Assembly (NCBI GenBank): GCA_016212745.1
Contig: JACRDX010000017.1
Coordinates: forward strand, 1-19,527
Length of the DNA stretch: 19,527 nt
Direction of reading: 5' to 3'
Origin: Candidatus Falkowiibacteriota bacterium
GTDB taxonomy: Bacteria; Patescibacteriota; Patescibacteriia; UBA11705; JACRDX01
Within the stretch, counting starts at the first letter, position 1. Each line of letters begins with the position of its first letter. Positions 1-8,203 of the stretch are shown in pieces. The position numbers and the translations under genes were made by a program. The notes under the pieces were generated by a model. It had not been told where the DNA came from and ran no database searches. It worked only from the letters and a program-made list of their open reading frames with translations.

Positions 1-67
1 CATTGTTTGTTTTTTGATAATTGAAAATTATTTGAAAATTGTAAATTGAAACTTAAATCTTGAAAAT
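1..67. repeat. A/T-rich intergenic tract downstream of the ATPase gene
   Basis: Almost pure A/T, built from repeated short units of the type TTGAAAATT/AATTGAAA. It lies just past the stop codon of the minus-strand VirB4/TraG-like gene. It resembles the A/T-rich spacers at 7285-7406, 14179-14220 and 17157-17302 in style but is not an exact copy of them. No terminator hairpin with a GC stem is visible here. Confidence 0.4.
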
Positions 68-2584
68 TTATATTACTCTTCCTCTTTCAAAAATTTCTTG
101 CTCCACTATTTCTCGCGCTCTGCCATATTTTAGCCGCGACAGCTGCCTAATTTTTTCTCCAAGTTCCGGGTTCATTGGATAATCTCTCGCCGGAACAAAC
201 AAATTAAACGCTGGCGGATTTGCATTGTCTATCAAAAGCCGAATATACGCGTTCGCATTCGGAATATTTTGCACATCATAATCATCAAAAACAGGCGCGA
301 ACCTTTTGGCAATCAGTTCCGCGTCATCAACACCAATTCTGAAACAAACGGTTGTGCCAACGTTTCCAAAAATCGCATCGCGAATTCTTGTGTCATTAGC
401 TTTAACAAGCTGCCCAATGAATTGATGCGCGATAATCAAATCCAGTTTGTATTTTCTGGCTTCTGACAGAATAATTGAAATTCCTTCTGTCAAAAAATTC
501 TGAAACTCATCAATGTACAGAAAAAAGTCGCGCCGCTCCTTTTCCGGTGTATCAACGCGGCTCAAAGCTGCCATCAAAATTTTACCGACTATTACCATGC
601 CAAGCAGATAGGCGTTGATATCTCCAATTTTTCCTTTTGAAAGTTTTACCAAAATAATTTTACCTTCGTCCATTGCCTCGCGAAAATTGAACGCGCTTTT
701 TTGCTGACCAATAATCGGCCGCATAATATCATTGGCGACAAACTGATTCAATTTACTGGTAATGTATGGCACCATGTTTTGCAATGACGCTTCGCCGCCG
801 GCTTTTTGCGCTTCTTTTTCCCAAAAATCTTTTACAACCGGATTCTTTGTTTTTGCCAATTTCATTTTACGGAAATCTTCCTGCGCCAAAGCCTTTGGCA
901 CCTCCATCAACGTAGAGCCGCTGTCAGGGTCTTCCATCAACAACATCATTGTGTTGCGCATGTATTGCTCAAAAATCGGACCGCCGGTCTGCCGCAAATC
1001 ATACAATTTATCAAAAATATTCATCATCTCGTTCACGACAAATGTCTTTTGCTCAATTGTATAAAACTCCAGCATATTCAAACCCATTGGCCGCTCAATA
1101 TCTGACGGGTCAAACAAAATCACATCATCAGCCCGCTCTTTTGGAATGTATTGTAATGCTTCGTCTATCAAATCACCATGCGGGTCAATAATGCAAACGC
1201 CTTCGCCATTATTTATGTCCTGCACAAGACAGTTCATCATGAAATATGATTTACCAGTGCCTGTCTGTCCGATGATATACATGTGCCGCTGCCGATCTTT
1301 TTTCTTCATGCGCACAACTCGTTTTATGCCGCGATAAATATTTTCACCGAGCACGATTCCTTGTTCCGGCAAATTCAACGGCGCAGTTGCGCGACGAGCC
1401 TCCAGCCACTGGATATTCGGCGTTTCAGTGTTTGGCAATGGCAAATGAAAAATACTTGCCAATTCCTCTGTGTTCAAAATTATCCTGTTTTCATCAATAA
1501 AATTTCTATAAATAAAATCACGGGCAAAATTTTTAATCTTATATTTTATCGGCTTAAAACTGTTGCCATATTCATAAACGCTAAACTGATTAAACGCATT
1601 TAACAATCCATCCAAATACATCTGCGCTTTTTCAGGATTTTCGCTGGAAGTAATGAGCCGAATGTTCACGTCCATACCACCTTTGCTGCTTTTTTCTTCA
1701 ATGTTCTTAAGCATTTCCTGCTCCATTGCTGACAAATGATACTGTTCTTTGGGTTGTTTTGTCGTATCTTTTCCAGTCGGAATAGCGCGGAAAAATCTCA
1801 TCATAGCTGCCCATGGGCCGGGCGCGATTTCCCGCAACGCCTCTTTCAATTTTTTGCCTTGATTCATTTTGGAAGCAAGTTTTACGCCCATTTTCATCCA
1901 GCCAGACCGCGTGGGACGAACTATTATCTGAATAGCACCGCCGTCTTGTGCGCTGATTTTGTTTAGCGCGTTTGTCAGCGCATTCAAAGGGTCAGATTCA
2001 ACTTTTTTGTATGTTCTAATTGGAAAAAATGGGGCAGCAGTAAATACCAACGCACTTCCCATAATCACGCCCTTTGGCGAAAAAATATTATAATCTTCCA
2101 TTGCTTCAATGTGCGAATGTGGATATTGCGCATGAATCTGCTCCTCAATATACTGTTCCAAATATTCTGGCACTGCCACGTAAAAATAAATCTTGCCTTT
2201 TTCCGCCACAATTTCAACTGCCAAATGGTCTTCTCTGCCCCAAAACCATGCTGAAAATCCTTTTTGTGGCTTTATGCCTGCCAATGTTGAAAAAAATACT
2301 TCTGCGACCGCTATTTTTTCCTGAATCTGTTGGCGAGATTCTAATTTTTCATCTTTTTTTGAAAATTTTGGCAGAGTAATCCGCAGAATCACCTTTTGAT
2401 ATTTTTTATTCAAATATCCTTTGCGCCGCACTGTCCACCGTAAAAAAGAAATGACCATCCACAAAACAAAAAACATTGCTAAAAAAATTAGCAACCCTAA
2501 AATTATAGGACTTGAAAATATGCCCTCCTCTAAATTTATCTGAACATTCGGGTCAAAAGTTAAACTCGGCAAATTAACATCCAT
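68..2584 (-). CDS. VirB4/TraG-type membrane-anchored DNA-translocase-like ATPase
   Basis: An 838-residue P-loop ATPase of the type IV secretion / conjugative coupling superfamily (DUF87/TraG/VirB4-like), in the form commonly found in CPR genomes. A single N-terminal membrane helix lies at about residues 26-50. It is followed by a ~350-residue CPR-type accessory region, then Walker A GQTGTGKS (439-446), a CIIDPHGDLID strand (464-474) typical of this family, and Walker B FFLYIDEF (687-694). The segment after Walker B, with its SEARKYKL and HQFIGQL motifs, matches the TraD/TraG-like C-terminal ATPase half. By family it should couple ATP hydrolysis to moving DNA or protein across the membrane. 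No other type IV secretion gene is in the window, so the substrate is unknown. It is the last gene of the pheS-pheT cluster, 10 nt after the small membrane protein. The start ATG has no Shine-Dalgarno sequence. Confidence 0.85.
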   Translation of the reverse strand: MDVNLPSLTFDPNVQINLEEGIFSSPIILGLLIFLAMFFVLWMVISFLRWTVRRKGYLNKKYQKVILRITLPKFSKKDEKLESRQQIQEKIAVAEVFFSTLAGIKPQKGFSAWFWGREDHLAVEIVAEKGKIYFYVAVPEYLEQYIEEQIHAQYPHSHIEAMEDYNIFSPKGVIMGSALVFTAAPFFPIRTYKKVESDPLNALTNALNKISAQDGGAIQIIVRPTRSGWMKMGVKLASKMNQGKKLKEALREIAPGPWAAMMRFFRAIPTGKDTTKQPKEQYHLSAMEQEMLKNIEEKSSKGGMDVNIRLITSSENPEKAQMYLDGLLNAFNQFSVYEYGNSFKPIKYKIKNFARDFIYRNFIDENRIILNTEELASIFHLPLPNTETPNIQWLEARRATAPLNLPEQGIVLGENIYRGIKRVVRMKKKDRQRHMYIIGQTGTGKSYFMMNCLVQDINNGEGVCIIDPHGDLIDEALQYIPKERADDVILFDPSDIERPMGLNMLEFYTIEQKTFVVNEMMNIFDKLYDLRQTGGPIFEQYMRNTMMLLMEDPDSGSTLMEVPKALAQEDFRKMKLAKTKNPVVKDFWEKEAQKAGGEASLQNMVPYITSKLNQFVANDIMRPIIGQQKSAFNFREAMDEGKIILVKLSKGKIGDINAYLLGMVIVGKILMAALSRVDTPEKERRDFFLYIDEFQNFLTEGISIILSEARKYKLDLIIAHQFIGQLVKANDTRIRDAIFGNVGTTVCFRIGVDDAELIAKRFAPVFDDYDVQNIPNANAYIRLLIDNANPPAFNLFVPARDYPMNPELGEKIRQLSRLKYGRAREIVEQEIFERGRVI

Positions 2585-2594
2585 GTTTTAAAAA

Positions 2595-2879
2595 TTATTT
2601 TTTTGTTTTGGTTTTTTTATTTTGAGTGCTACCAATCTTTTTAAACAAATCCATTAAATATGGCAGCGCGGCCGCAACAATACCTTTCAACGCCACCAAT
2701 TTGGTCATGTCAAAAATTTTCCATCCGCCTTCCATTTTACGACGCAACAAATCTGCAACCTTTGTCCATTTTACCAAGAACCGCAAAAATAAAATCGCGG
2801 CAACTACGAACAAAATGAACAGAACAGCATTGCACACAAAATAAATCAATTGCAATGTTGGGTGCGAAAACATCATCAT
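2595..2879 (-). CDS. Small membrane protein, hypothetical
   Basis: A 94-residue protein I do not recognise. It has a strong hydrophobic stretch at about residues 9-35 (LIYFVCNAVLFILFVVAAILF), then a basic, amphipathic segment and a lysine-rich tail (QNKKTKTKK). A second weakly hydrophobic stretch, around GIVAAALPYLMDLFKKIG, could be a short second helix. Three consecutive ATG codons lie at the start, so the true start could be any of them. It begins 6 nt after the pheT stop and ends 10 nt before the VirB4/TraG-like ATPase gene, so it is probably translated from the same message. A small partner or anchor subunit of that ATPase is a reasonable guess from position alone. Confidence 0.65.
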   Translation of the reverse strand: MMMFSHPTLQLIYFVCNAVLFILFVVAAILFLRFLVKWTKVADLLRRKMEGGWKIFDMTKLVALKGIVAAALPYLMDLFKKIGSTQNKKTKTKK

Positions 2880-2885
2880 ATATTT

Positions 2886-5396
2886 TTATCTAATTTGCGC
2901 GCCAACGCCTTTTGCCAACTGGTCAACAACTTTCGCATGAGCTGTTTGTGCTTCTTCGTTTGTCAACGTATGGTCATCTGCCTGATAAATAATTCGCATT
3001 GTCACGCTCTTGTTTCCTACTCCTATTTTATCACTTTGGTAAACATCCAGCAATTCAATATCTTTAATCAAATTACTGGCGCTGGCCATTGAAAGTTTGT
3101 AAATATCTGCCCAATGAACTTTTTCATCAACAGAAAAAGACAAGTCCAGCGCGACCGTTGGATATTTATTGATTTTTTTGTAAACAATTGCATTGCTGTC
3201 GCGCTGCGCCAATTTTGACAAATCAAGTTGCCACAGGCCTAATGCACCCGCAATATCAAACGTTTGCGCTTTTGATGGATGAAGCTCGGTCACAAAACCA
3301 ATCTTTTCTTTGTCTATAAAAATTTCAATAGTTTTTTGCGGATGTTGCCATGGTTCAACGTTAGATGGCTGCTGAAATTCAACTGAATAATTCAAACAAT
3401 CTGCCAAATTTTCAACAATGCCCTTTGCGCGAAAAAACGCGTCATCAGCCATTATCGCGCCGCCAATCACAGTGTTTTGTTCTGGCAATTTTTCGTCTCC
3501 TTTATTACTAACCAAATCCGAACCAAAATTCCCTGCGAAAATTTTGCCAACTTCAAAAATATTAATATGGCTGCTAAACCGCAGATTATTGACAACTGCC
3601 TCAACCAAATTCGGAATCAAACTTTGCCGCAAAAATCTGCGCGAACTGTCCAAGGCATTGGACAATTGCCAATAATTAAAATAATTCATGTCCAAAGATT
3701 TCAAAGTTGTTTCCGCGTTAAAAGAATAACTGTAAATTTCAGTTGCCATTGCGCCAAACACAATTGCTGTGCGGCTGGCGCGTATTAAATTTTGCAATTT
3801 GTCAGGAGCATTATAAGCAAGCTCAAAAACTGGCATTTTCGGAGTGATGTTGTCATAGCCAATTATGCGCGCGACCTCTTCTACCAAATCTTCTGGAATT
3901 GAAATATCTTTTGTCGCGCGCCATGTCGGAACTTTTACTGACAAACCTTTGCGTTTTTTACTGACTGAAAATCCAAGCGCTTCTAAAATGCCAACAACTT
4001 TTTCTTTACGCATTTCTTCGCCTATTCTGCTATTTATAAAATCCCATGAAATTTCTATTGGTCCTTGATTCAATTCAAAATTTTTAACATCAACAATTTC
4101 GCTTGACACCGCATCTGGGCAAAGTTCCTGAATCATTTTTATTGCTTTTTGCAACGCAACCAACGCCAAATTTGGGTCCAAACTTTTTTCAAAACGTATG
4201 GCAGATTCTGTCCGCAAATCAAAACTATTGGCAGTTTTGCGAATATTGTCTGCCCGAAATGTCGCAGATTCCAAAATAATTGACGCAGTTGTATCTTGAA
4301 TTTCAGAATTTAACGCGCCCATTATTCCAGCGAGCGCCACTGGCTTTTCCGCATCAGCTATTACCAACATATCTTTGGTAAGCTTTCGCTCATTTCCGTC
4401 CAACGTTGTCATATTTTCATCCTGATACGCATTGCGAACAATAATTTTGTTTCCGCTGATTTTCTGCGCGTCAAACGCGTGCATTGGTTGTCCCAATTCA
4501 AACAACAAATAATTTGTAATATCAACAATGTTATTAATCGGCCGCACTCCCATTTTGAAAAGTTTTAATTTTAACCAAAGCGGCGATTCGGAAATTTTTA
4601 TATTATCAATACGGCTGGCCAAATATCGCGGGCACAAATCTTTTGCCTCAACTTCAACACTAATTGATTCTTTATTTGTTGGTTTTATTTTTTCCAAAAC
4701 ATATTCTTCCAATTCTGCGCCATACAAAGCCGCGAGCTCGCGCGCCAATCCATAATGTCCCCACAAATCAGGTCGGTGCGTCATTGATTTATTGTCAACT
4801 TCAAACAACGCATCATCCATTTCCAGTGCGACTGACAATGGCGCGCCAACTTCAAATTTATACTCGCTCAAATCCAAAATTTCTTTTTCGCTCTTTGGTG
4901 GAAATATTTTGTCAAGACCAATCTCCGTGCTCGCGCAAATCATTCCACGGCTTTTGACTCCGCGAATCGCCGTTTCAACGATTTCAACCAATTCGTTCTG
5001 TCCATGCCGCCCCACCAATTTCTTAGCATCACTGCCGCTATCACCAATAACCTGCTCCGCCCTTTTTATTGAAATTGGTGGGGCGGCGTGCCACTGAACC
5101 TTTGCTCCGATTTTCGCGAATGCCACTAACATTCCTTCTGTCAAATTAGTGCCGCCGCAAACAACTGTCTCTTTTTCATTGCCCAAGTCAACTTCAACCA
5201 GTCGCAATTTGTCAGCGTTTGGATGTGATGAAATCTTCAAAATCTTTCCAACAACAATAGTGTCAAAAGCTTCGCCCAAATATTTAATGCCATCAATTTC
5301 AACAGTTGACATTGTAAGTTTTAAACCGATTTCTTTGGCCAATAAATCTTCTGGAAGTTTAACGTGTTGTTTGAGCCAATTGAGCGATATTAACAT
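2886..5396 (-). CDS. pheT: Phenylalanine--tRNA ligase beta subunit
   Basis: Beta chain of the (alpha-beta)2 phenylalanyl-tRNA synthetase, which charges tRNA-Phe in the cytoplasm. Visible domains are the N-terminal tRNA-binding OB fold (about 40-160, with SHPNADKLRLVEVD and VVCGGTN), the B3/B4 region that houses editing (about 205-400), the B5 domain, and the C-terminal anticodon-binding ferredoxin-like domain (about 745-836, starting at KYPTVALDLSFSVDE). The 836-residue length is slightly above the usual ~800. The excess is explained by a 28-residue insertion at residues 104-131 in the OB domain, which splits the expected KVQWH-GQNELVE sequence and is encoded by a palindromic element (see 5003-5090). 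The start ATG is 1 nt after the stop of the upstream propeller-like gene, indicating translational coupling. Confidence 0.97.
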   Translation of the reverse strand: MLISLNWLKQHVKLPEDLLAKEIGLKLTMSTVEIDGIKYLGEAFDTIVVGKILKISSHPNADKLRLVEVDLGNEKETVVCGGTNLTEGMLVAFAKIGAKVQWHAAPPISIKRAEQVIGDSGSDAKKLVGRHGQNELVEIVETAIRGVKSRGMICASTEIGLDKIFPPKSEKEILDLSEYKFEVGAPLSVALEMDDALFEVDNKSMTHRPDLWGHYGLARELAALYGAELEEYVLEKIKPTNKESISVEVEAKDLCPRYLASRIDNIKISESPLWLKLKLFKMGVRPINNIVDITNYLLFELGQPMHAFDAQKISGNKIIVRNAYQDENMTTLDGNERKLTKDMLVIADAEKPVALAGIMGALNSEIQDTTASIILESATFRADNIRKTANSFDLRTESAIRFEKSLDPNLALVALQKAIKMIQELCPDAVSSEIVDVKNFELNQGPIEISWDFINSRIGEEMRKEKVVGILEALGFSVSKKRKGLSVKVPTWRATKDISIPEDLVEEVARIIGYDNITPKMPVFELAYNAPDKLQNLIRASRTAIVFGAMATEIYSYSFNAETTLKSLDMNYFNYWQLSNALDSSRRFLRQSLIPNLVEAVVNNLRFSSHINIFEVGKIFAGNFGSDLVSNKGDEKLPEQNTVIGGAIMADDAFFRAKGIVENLADCLNYSVEFQQPSNVEPWQHPQKTIEIFIDKEKIGFVTELHPSKAQTFDIAGALGLWQLDLSKLAQRDSNAIVYKKINKYPTVALDLSFSVDEKVHWADIYKLSMASASNLIKDIELLDVYQSDKIGVGNKSVTMRIIYQADDHTLTNEEAQTAHAKVVDQLAKGVGAQIR
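5003..5090. repeat. Palindromic element inserted in frame in pheT
   Basis: Two 20-nt arms, 5003-5022 and 5071-5090, are complementary over their full length with a single T.G wobble (5005/5088). The core arm is GCCGCCCCACCAATTTC and its exact complement. The 48 nt between them carry no strong further stem. Comparison with the expected PheT sequence places an 84-nt (28-codon) insertion at 5004-5087, read without frameshift or stop in the pheT frame. The size and inverted ends fit a small palindromic or MITE-like element, similar in behaviour to the Rickettsia palindromic elements found in protein genes. Confidence 0.8.
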
Positions 5397-5397
5397 A

Positions 5398-6231
5398 TTA
5401 TTTTATTTTTCCTGTATTTATATCCAACTTTAATGTTGTGGCTGCTACAAAAACCTTATCAAAACCATCGGTTGCAAAAGACCAATTATCATTCGTCGTT
5501 TTGATTTTATATTTCCACGACAATTTACCGGTTTCCTTATTTATCGCGAGCAAAACATTTTCACCTGCCTTTGCTGCCAAAACCTTCCACAGCTCATCTG
5601 CCTGTTGTTTGGTGCATTCTTCGCAGCCAGTAGCGACCCAATGTTTTTTAACACCAATCAAAATTTGCTTTTCCGCAACTTCTATCGCCGCAACCTCGCC
5701 TTTTTCAAACGAATACTGCCATAGCGCTTGTCCGTTAACAAGCTGCACTTTATAAATAGTCGCGCCATTATATTCCTCATTGTTTATATTTCCAACCACT
5801 AAATATCCAAATTGCGCATCCCACGCGTCAAACGAGAATCTGACACCATCAACCGAATTTATTGACTTTTTAGTTGCCAACGCCCAAACTTTTTCGCATG
5901 TTTTTAAATCAATCGCGACAAACTCGCCATTGCCATTTGCCAAAATTCCATTTTCGCCTTTATAAACCCAATAAAAAAGATAAACTTTGTCTTCCAAAAA
6001 TCCATGCGACCCAAAAACTTTAAATTCTTGGTAATAATCTTTCGTAACAGGGAATTTTGTTCTTATGTCACATTTTTCAAGCATTGCTATTTCAGTTTTT
6101 TGAAGATTTAACTTGTTGCCTGTCTTTTTTGTAAATGCAAAAATTGCTGCCCAACATACAACCAGTGCGGTTAAACAAACAATAGCCAAAACAATTAGCG
6201 CTGACAATTTCCATTTTTTGCCATTACTCAT
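5398..6231 (-). CDS. Membrane-anchored beta-propeller (PQQ-like) protein
   Basis: A 277-residue protein with one N-terminal membrane helix (about 10-34) and an outside domain built of PQQ-like propeller strands. The recognisable blade motifs are FVAIDLKTCEKVWALAT (104-120), YKVQLVNGQALWQYSF (160-175) and LLAINKETGKLSWKYKI (227-243). Proteins of this kind are usually extracytoplasmic binding or scaffold domains; the ligand cannot be told. It ends with KLDINTGKIK, which is the beginning of another blade rather than its end, so the C-terminus looks cut short. It sits between pheS (3 nt gap) and pheT (1 nt gap), an unusual place, because pheS and pheT are normally adjacent. The cysteine pair near CEEC (203-206) is notable in an exported domain. 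Confidence 0.7.
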   Translation of the reverse strand: MSNGKKWKLSALIVLAIVCLTALVVCWAAIFAFTKKTGNKLNLQKTEIAMLEKCDIRTKFPVTKDYYQEFKVFGSHGFLEDKVYLFYWVYKGENGILANGNGEFVAIDLKTCEKVWALATKKSINSVDGVRFSFDAWDAQFGYLVVGNINNEEYNGATIYKVQLVNGQALWQYSFEKGEVAAIEVAEKQILIGVKKHWVATGCEECTKQQADELWKVLAAKAGENVLLAINKETGKLSWKYKIKTTNDNWSFATDGFDKVFVAATTLKLDINTGKIK

Positions 6232-6234
6232 ATT

Positions 6235-7284
6235 TTAAAACTGCTGCAAAAATCGCAAATCGCCAGATTGCAACAACCTGATGTCGTCAATGCCATATTT
6301 CATCATTACCAACCGATTCAAACCAAGCCCAAACGCAAAACCAGAATATTTTTCAGGGTCAACGCCACCATGTTTCAAAACATTGGGGTGAACCATTCCG
6401 CATGGCAAAATCTCAACCCAGCCAGAATGCTTACAAACAGGACATCCTTTGCCATTACAAATCAAACAATTAATATCCAACTCAAAACCCGGCTCAACAA
6501 AAGGAAAATACCCGGGCCGTAATCTGGTCTTGATGTCTTGTTTCAAAATGCCTTTGAGCAAAAGATTCATCACGGCAATCAAATTGGCCACCGAAATATC
6601 TTTATCCACAACCAATCCTTCAAGCTGATAAAAAGTATGCTCGTGCGAAGCGTCTGTTGCTTCATTTCTGAACACACGACCCGGAACAATCGCACGAATC
6701 GGCGCGCCGTATTTTTGTAAGGCACGCACCTGAACTGGTGAAGTGTGCGTGCGCATCAGCCAGTTTGCGTGGTCTTTTATGTAAAAAGTATCCTGGCTAT
6801 CGCGCGCCGGATGATATTGAGGGATATTTAAACCTTCAAAATTATAATAATCAAATTCCAGTTCTGGCCCGTCCAAAACTAAAAAACCCAGTGAGCGAAA
6901 CATATCTTCCAACTCATACTGGATTTGCGTGCTTGGATGAAAATGTCCAGCCTGGTTCTTTTTTCCCTGCCAACCAGCAGGCAAGCCAGGCAATGTGACA
7001 TCAACTAAATTTTCAGATAATTTTTTTTCTATTTCAAGTCCTGACAATTCTTTTTCGCGCGCCGCGAAAGCGGCCGCGACATCATTTTTCACTTGGTTCG
7101 CAACTTGTCCGATCGCCTTTTTCGCGTCAGCCCCAAGATTTTTAATGTCTTTTAAGATGTCCGTCAAAACGCCTTGTTTGCGACCTAAATATTTCGTGAA
7201 TATTTTTTTAAATTCATCAATATCTTTTATTGTTGCCAACTCTTTCAGTGCCGCGTTTTTTATTTTTATTAATTTTTCCTCCAT
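6235..7284 (-). CDS. pheS: Phenylalanine--tRNA ligase alpha subunit
   Basis: Catalytic alpha chain of phenylalanyl-tRNA synthetase. The 349 residues contain an N-terminal coiled-coil tRNA-binding arm (about 1-85) and class II motif 1 around GHFHPSTQIQYELEDMF (113-129). Motif 2 is FRNEATDASHEHTFYQLEGL and motif 3 is the C-terminal GFAFGLGLNRLVMMKYGIDD. A cluster of four cysteines (CLICNGKGCPVC) lies before motif 3, suggesting a metal-binding knuckle, as seen in a subset of bacterial PheS. Residues 101-107 (LPAGWQG) split the normal DVTLPG-KKNQAGHFHP stretch and come from a 21-nt palindromic insertion (6964-6984). It heads a tight pheS / propeller / pheT / small membrane / ATPase cluster. Upstream is an A/T-rich spacer, the likeliest place for its promoter. 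Confidence 0.97.
   Translation of the reverse strand: MEEKLIKIKNAALKELATIKDIDEFKKIFTKYLGRKQGVLTDILKDIKNLGADAKKAIGQVANQVKNDVAAAFAAREKELSGLEIEKKLSENLVDVTLPGLPAGWQGKKNQAGHFHPSTQIQYELEDMFRSLGFLVLDGPELEFDYYNFEGLNIPQYHPARDSQDTFYIKDHANWLMRTHTSPVQVRALQKYGAPIRAIVPGRVFRNEATDASHEHTFYQLEGLVVDKDISVANLIAVMNLLLKGILKQDIKTRLRPGYFPFVEPGFELDINCLICNGKGCPVCKHSGWVEILPCGMVHPNVLKHGGVDPEKYSGFAFGLGLNRLVMMKYGIDDIRLLQSGDLRFLQQF
6964..6984. repeat. 21-nt palindromic insertion in pheS
   Basis: On the plus strand the core CCTGCCAACCAGCAGG (6966-6981) has 5-bp arms CCTGC/GCAGG around a 6-nt loop. It adds exactly seven codons (LPAGWQG) where PheS proteins normally run from DVTLPG straight to a short linker and GHxHP. The TTGCCTG heptamer occurs on both sides of the minus-strand junction, which could be a target duplication or chance. 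LPAG-x-QG peptides of this kind recur in CPR proteins, from my memory of such sequences, and reflect the same GC-rich palindrome class. Confidence 0.65.
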
Positions 7285-7406
7285 AACATTTTAATTTTGA
7301 ATTTCTAATTTTTAATTTTGAATCAATGTTGAATGTTTCAATGTTTGAATGTTTCAAAATTCAGATTTCGAAATTCAATCAAAATTCTAATTTCAAAATT
7401 CAAAAT
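7285..7406. repeat. A/T-rich repeat spacer between ricT-like gene and pheS
   Basis: 122 nt without a gene. It contains AATTTCTAATTTTTAATTTT (about 7300-7319), which is shared with 14179-14220 and, in reverse complement, with 17261-17302. This is followed by three near-tandem copies of AATGTTTSA (about 7324-7356) and further AAATTC/GAATTT units. It is probably the site of the promoter for pheS, but no clear -35/-10 pair stands out. Confidence 0.45.
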
Positions 7407-8198
7407 TTATTTAATGGTTGTTTCAACTATTGTTTCTCCATCTTCTAACAATACATCAACCGTTCCTTTTAATAAATGCCGATTAATAACTTCTCCTTTG
7501 CCTTGCGGAACTTTTATTGTATCTCCAACAGCTGGCAATTTTTCCGAAAGTTCAAGATAATGCGCTTTTTCAAAATTCAGACAGCACTTTAACCGGCCGC
7601 AAACTCCGGAAAGCCGATCAACGCCGCGATGCGCCACCTGCTGCAAATCTGCCAAATCAGACGTTACACTGTCTATTTCTTTACAAAAACGTTGGCAGCA
7701 AAGCGCCATGCCGCAACATCCAACATCACCTGACAACCGCGCCTCATCGCGCACGCCGATTTGTTGCAAGCGGATATTTTTCTGAAATTTTTTAATCAGT
7801 TCTTTAAGCAATTCACGAAAATCAATTCTGCCATTGGCAATAAACGCGAACGTAATTCTGGAATCGTCAAAAGAAATATGAACATCAACCAGCTTCATGG
7901 GCAACTTACATTTTTCCACAAAACGTTTGCACACCTTAAGCATCTTTGTCTTTTCTTTGCGCTGCTCCAAAACTTTATCCAAATCCTGTTTTGTGGCTTT
8001 TCGTGTTATCGGCTTAAGCGGCTCTGGCAAATTCGCAAGCTCGGTCTCTGCCAGTTCTAAAAATCCCACAACTTTTCCTATTTCAATACCAAGCTTTGTT
8101 TCAACAATTACATAATTTCCCTTGTCAAGCTCTATGCCAGCAGGATTAAAAGAATATATTTTGTCCCATTGAACAAACTGAACTTGAACAAGACGCAT
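7407..8198 (-). CDS. PSP1-domain protein, RicT/YaaT family
   Basis: A 263-residue protein of the PSP1 (RicT/YaaT) family. In Bacillus subtilis, RicT works with RicA and RicF in an Fe-S-containing complex that affects RNase Y-dependent RNA processing; whether that partnership exists here is unknown. The family signature is clear: GDVGCCGMALCCQRFCKE (158-175) and LSGVCGRLKCCLNFE (196-210). It gives cysteines at 161, 162, 167, 168, 172, 200, 205 and 206, enough to bind an iron-sulfur cluster. The C-terminus (KLPAVGDTIKVPQGKGEV) is the usual small beta domain. It starts 5 nt after the tsf stop, so it belongs to the rpsB-tsf transcript. Confidence 0.88.
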   Translation of the reverse strand: MRLVQVQFVQWDKIYSFNPAGIELDKGNYVIVETKLGIEIGKVVGFLELAETELANLPEPLKPITRKATKQDLDKVLEQRKEKTKMLKVCKRFVEKCKLPMKLVDVHISFDDSRITFAFIANGRIDFRELLKELIKKFQKNIRLQQIGVRDEARLSGDVGCCGMALCCQRFCKEIDSVTSDLADLQQVAHRGVDRLSGVCGRLKCCLNFEKAHYLELSEKLPAVGDTIKVPQGKGEVINRHLLKGTVDVLLEDGETIVETTIK

Positions 8199-8203
8199 AA
8201 TAA

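Noticed and set aside
1809..1818. Perfect 10-nt palindrome GCCCATGGGC in the ATPase gene
   Set aside because: Lies in a normally conserved coding motif (PGPWAAM); short palindromes of this length occur by chance in 19 kb.
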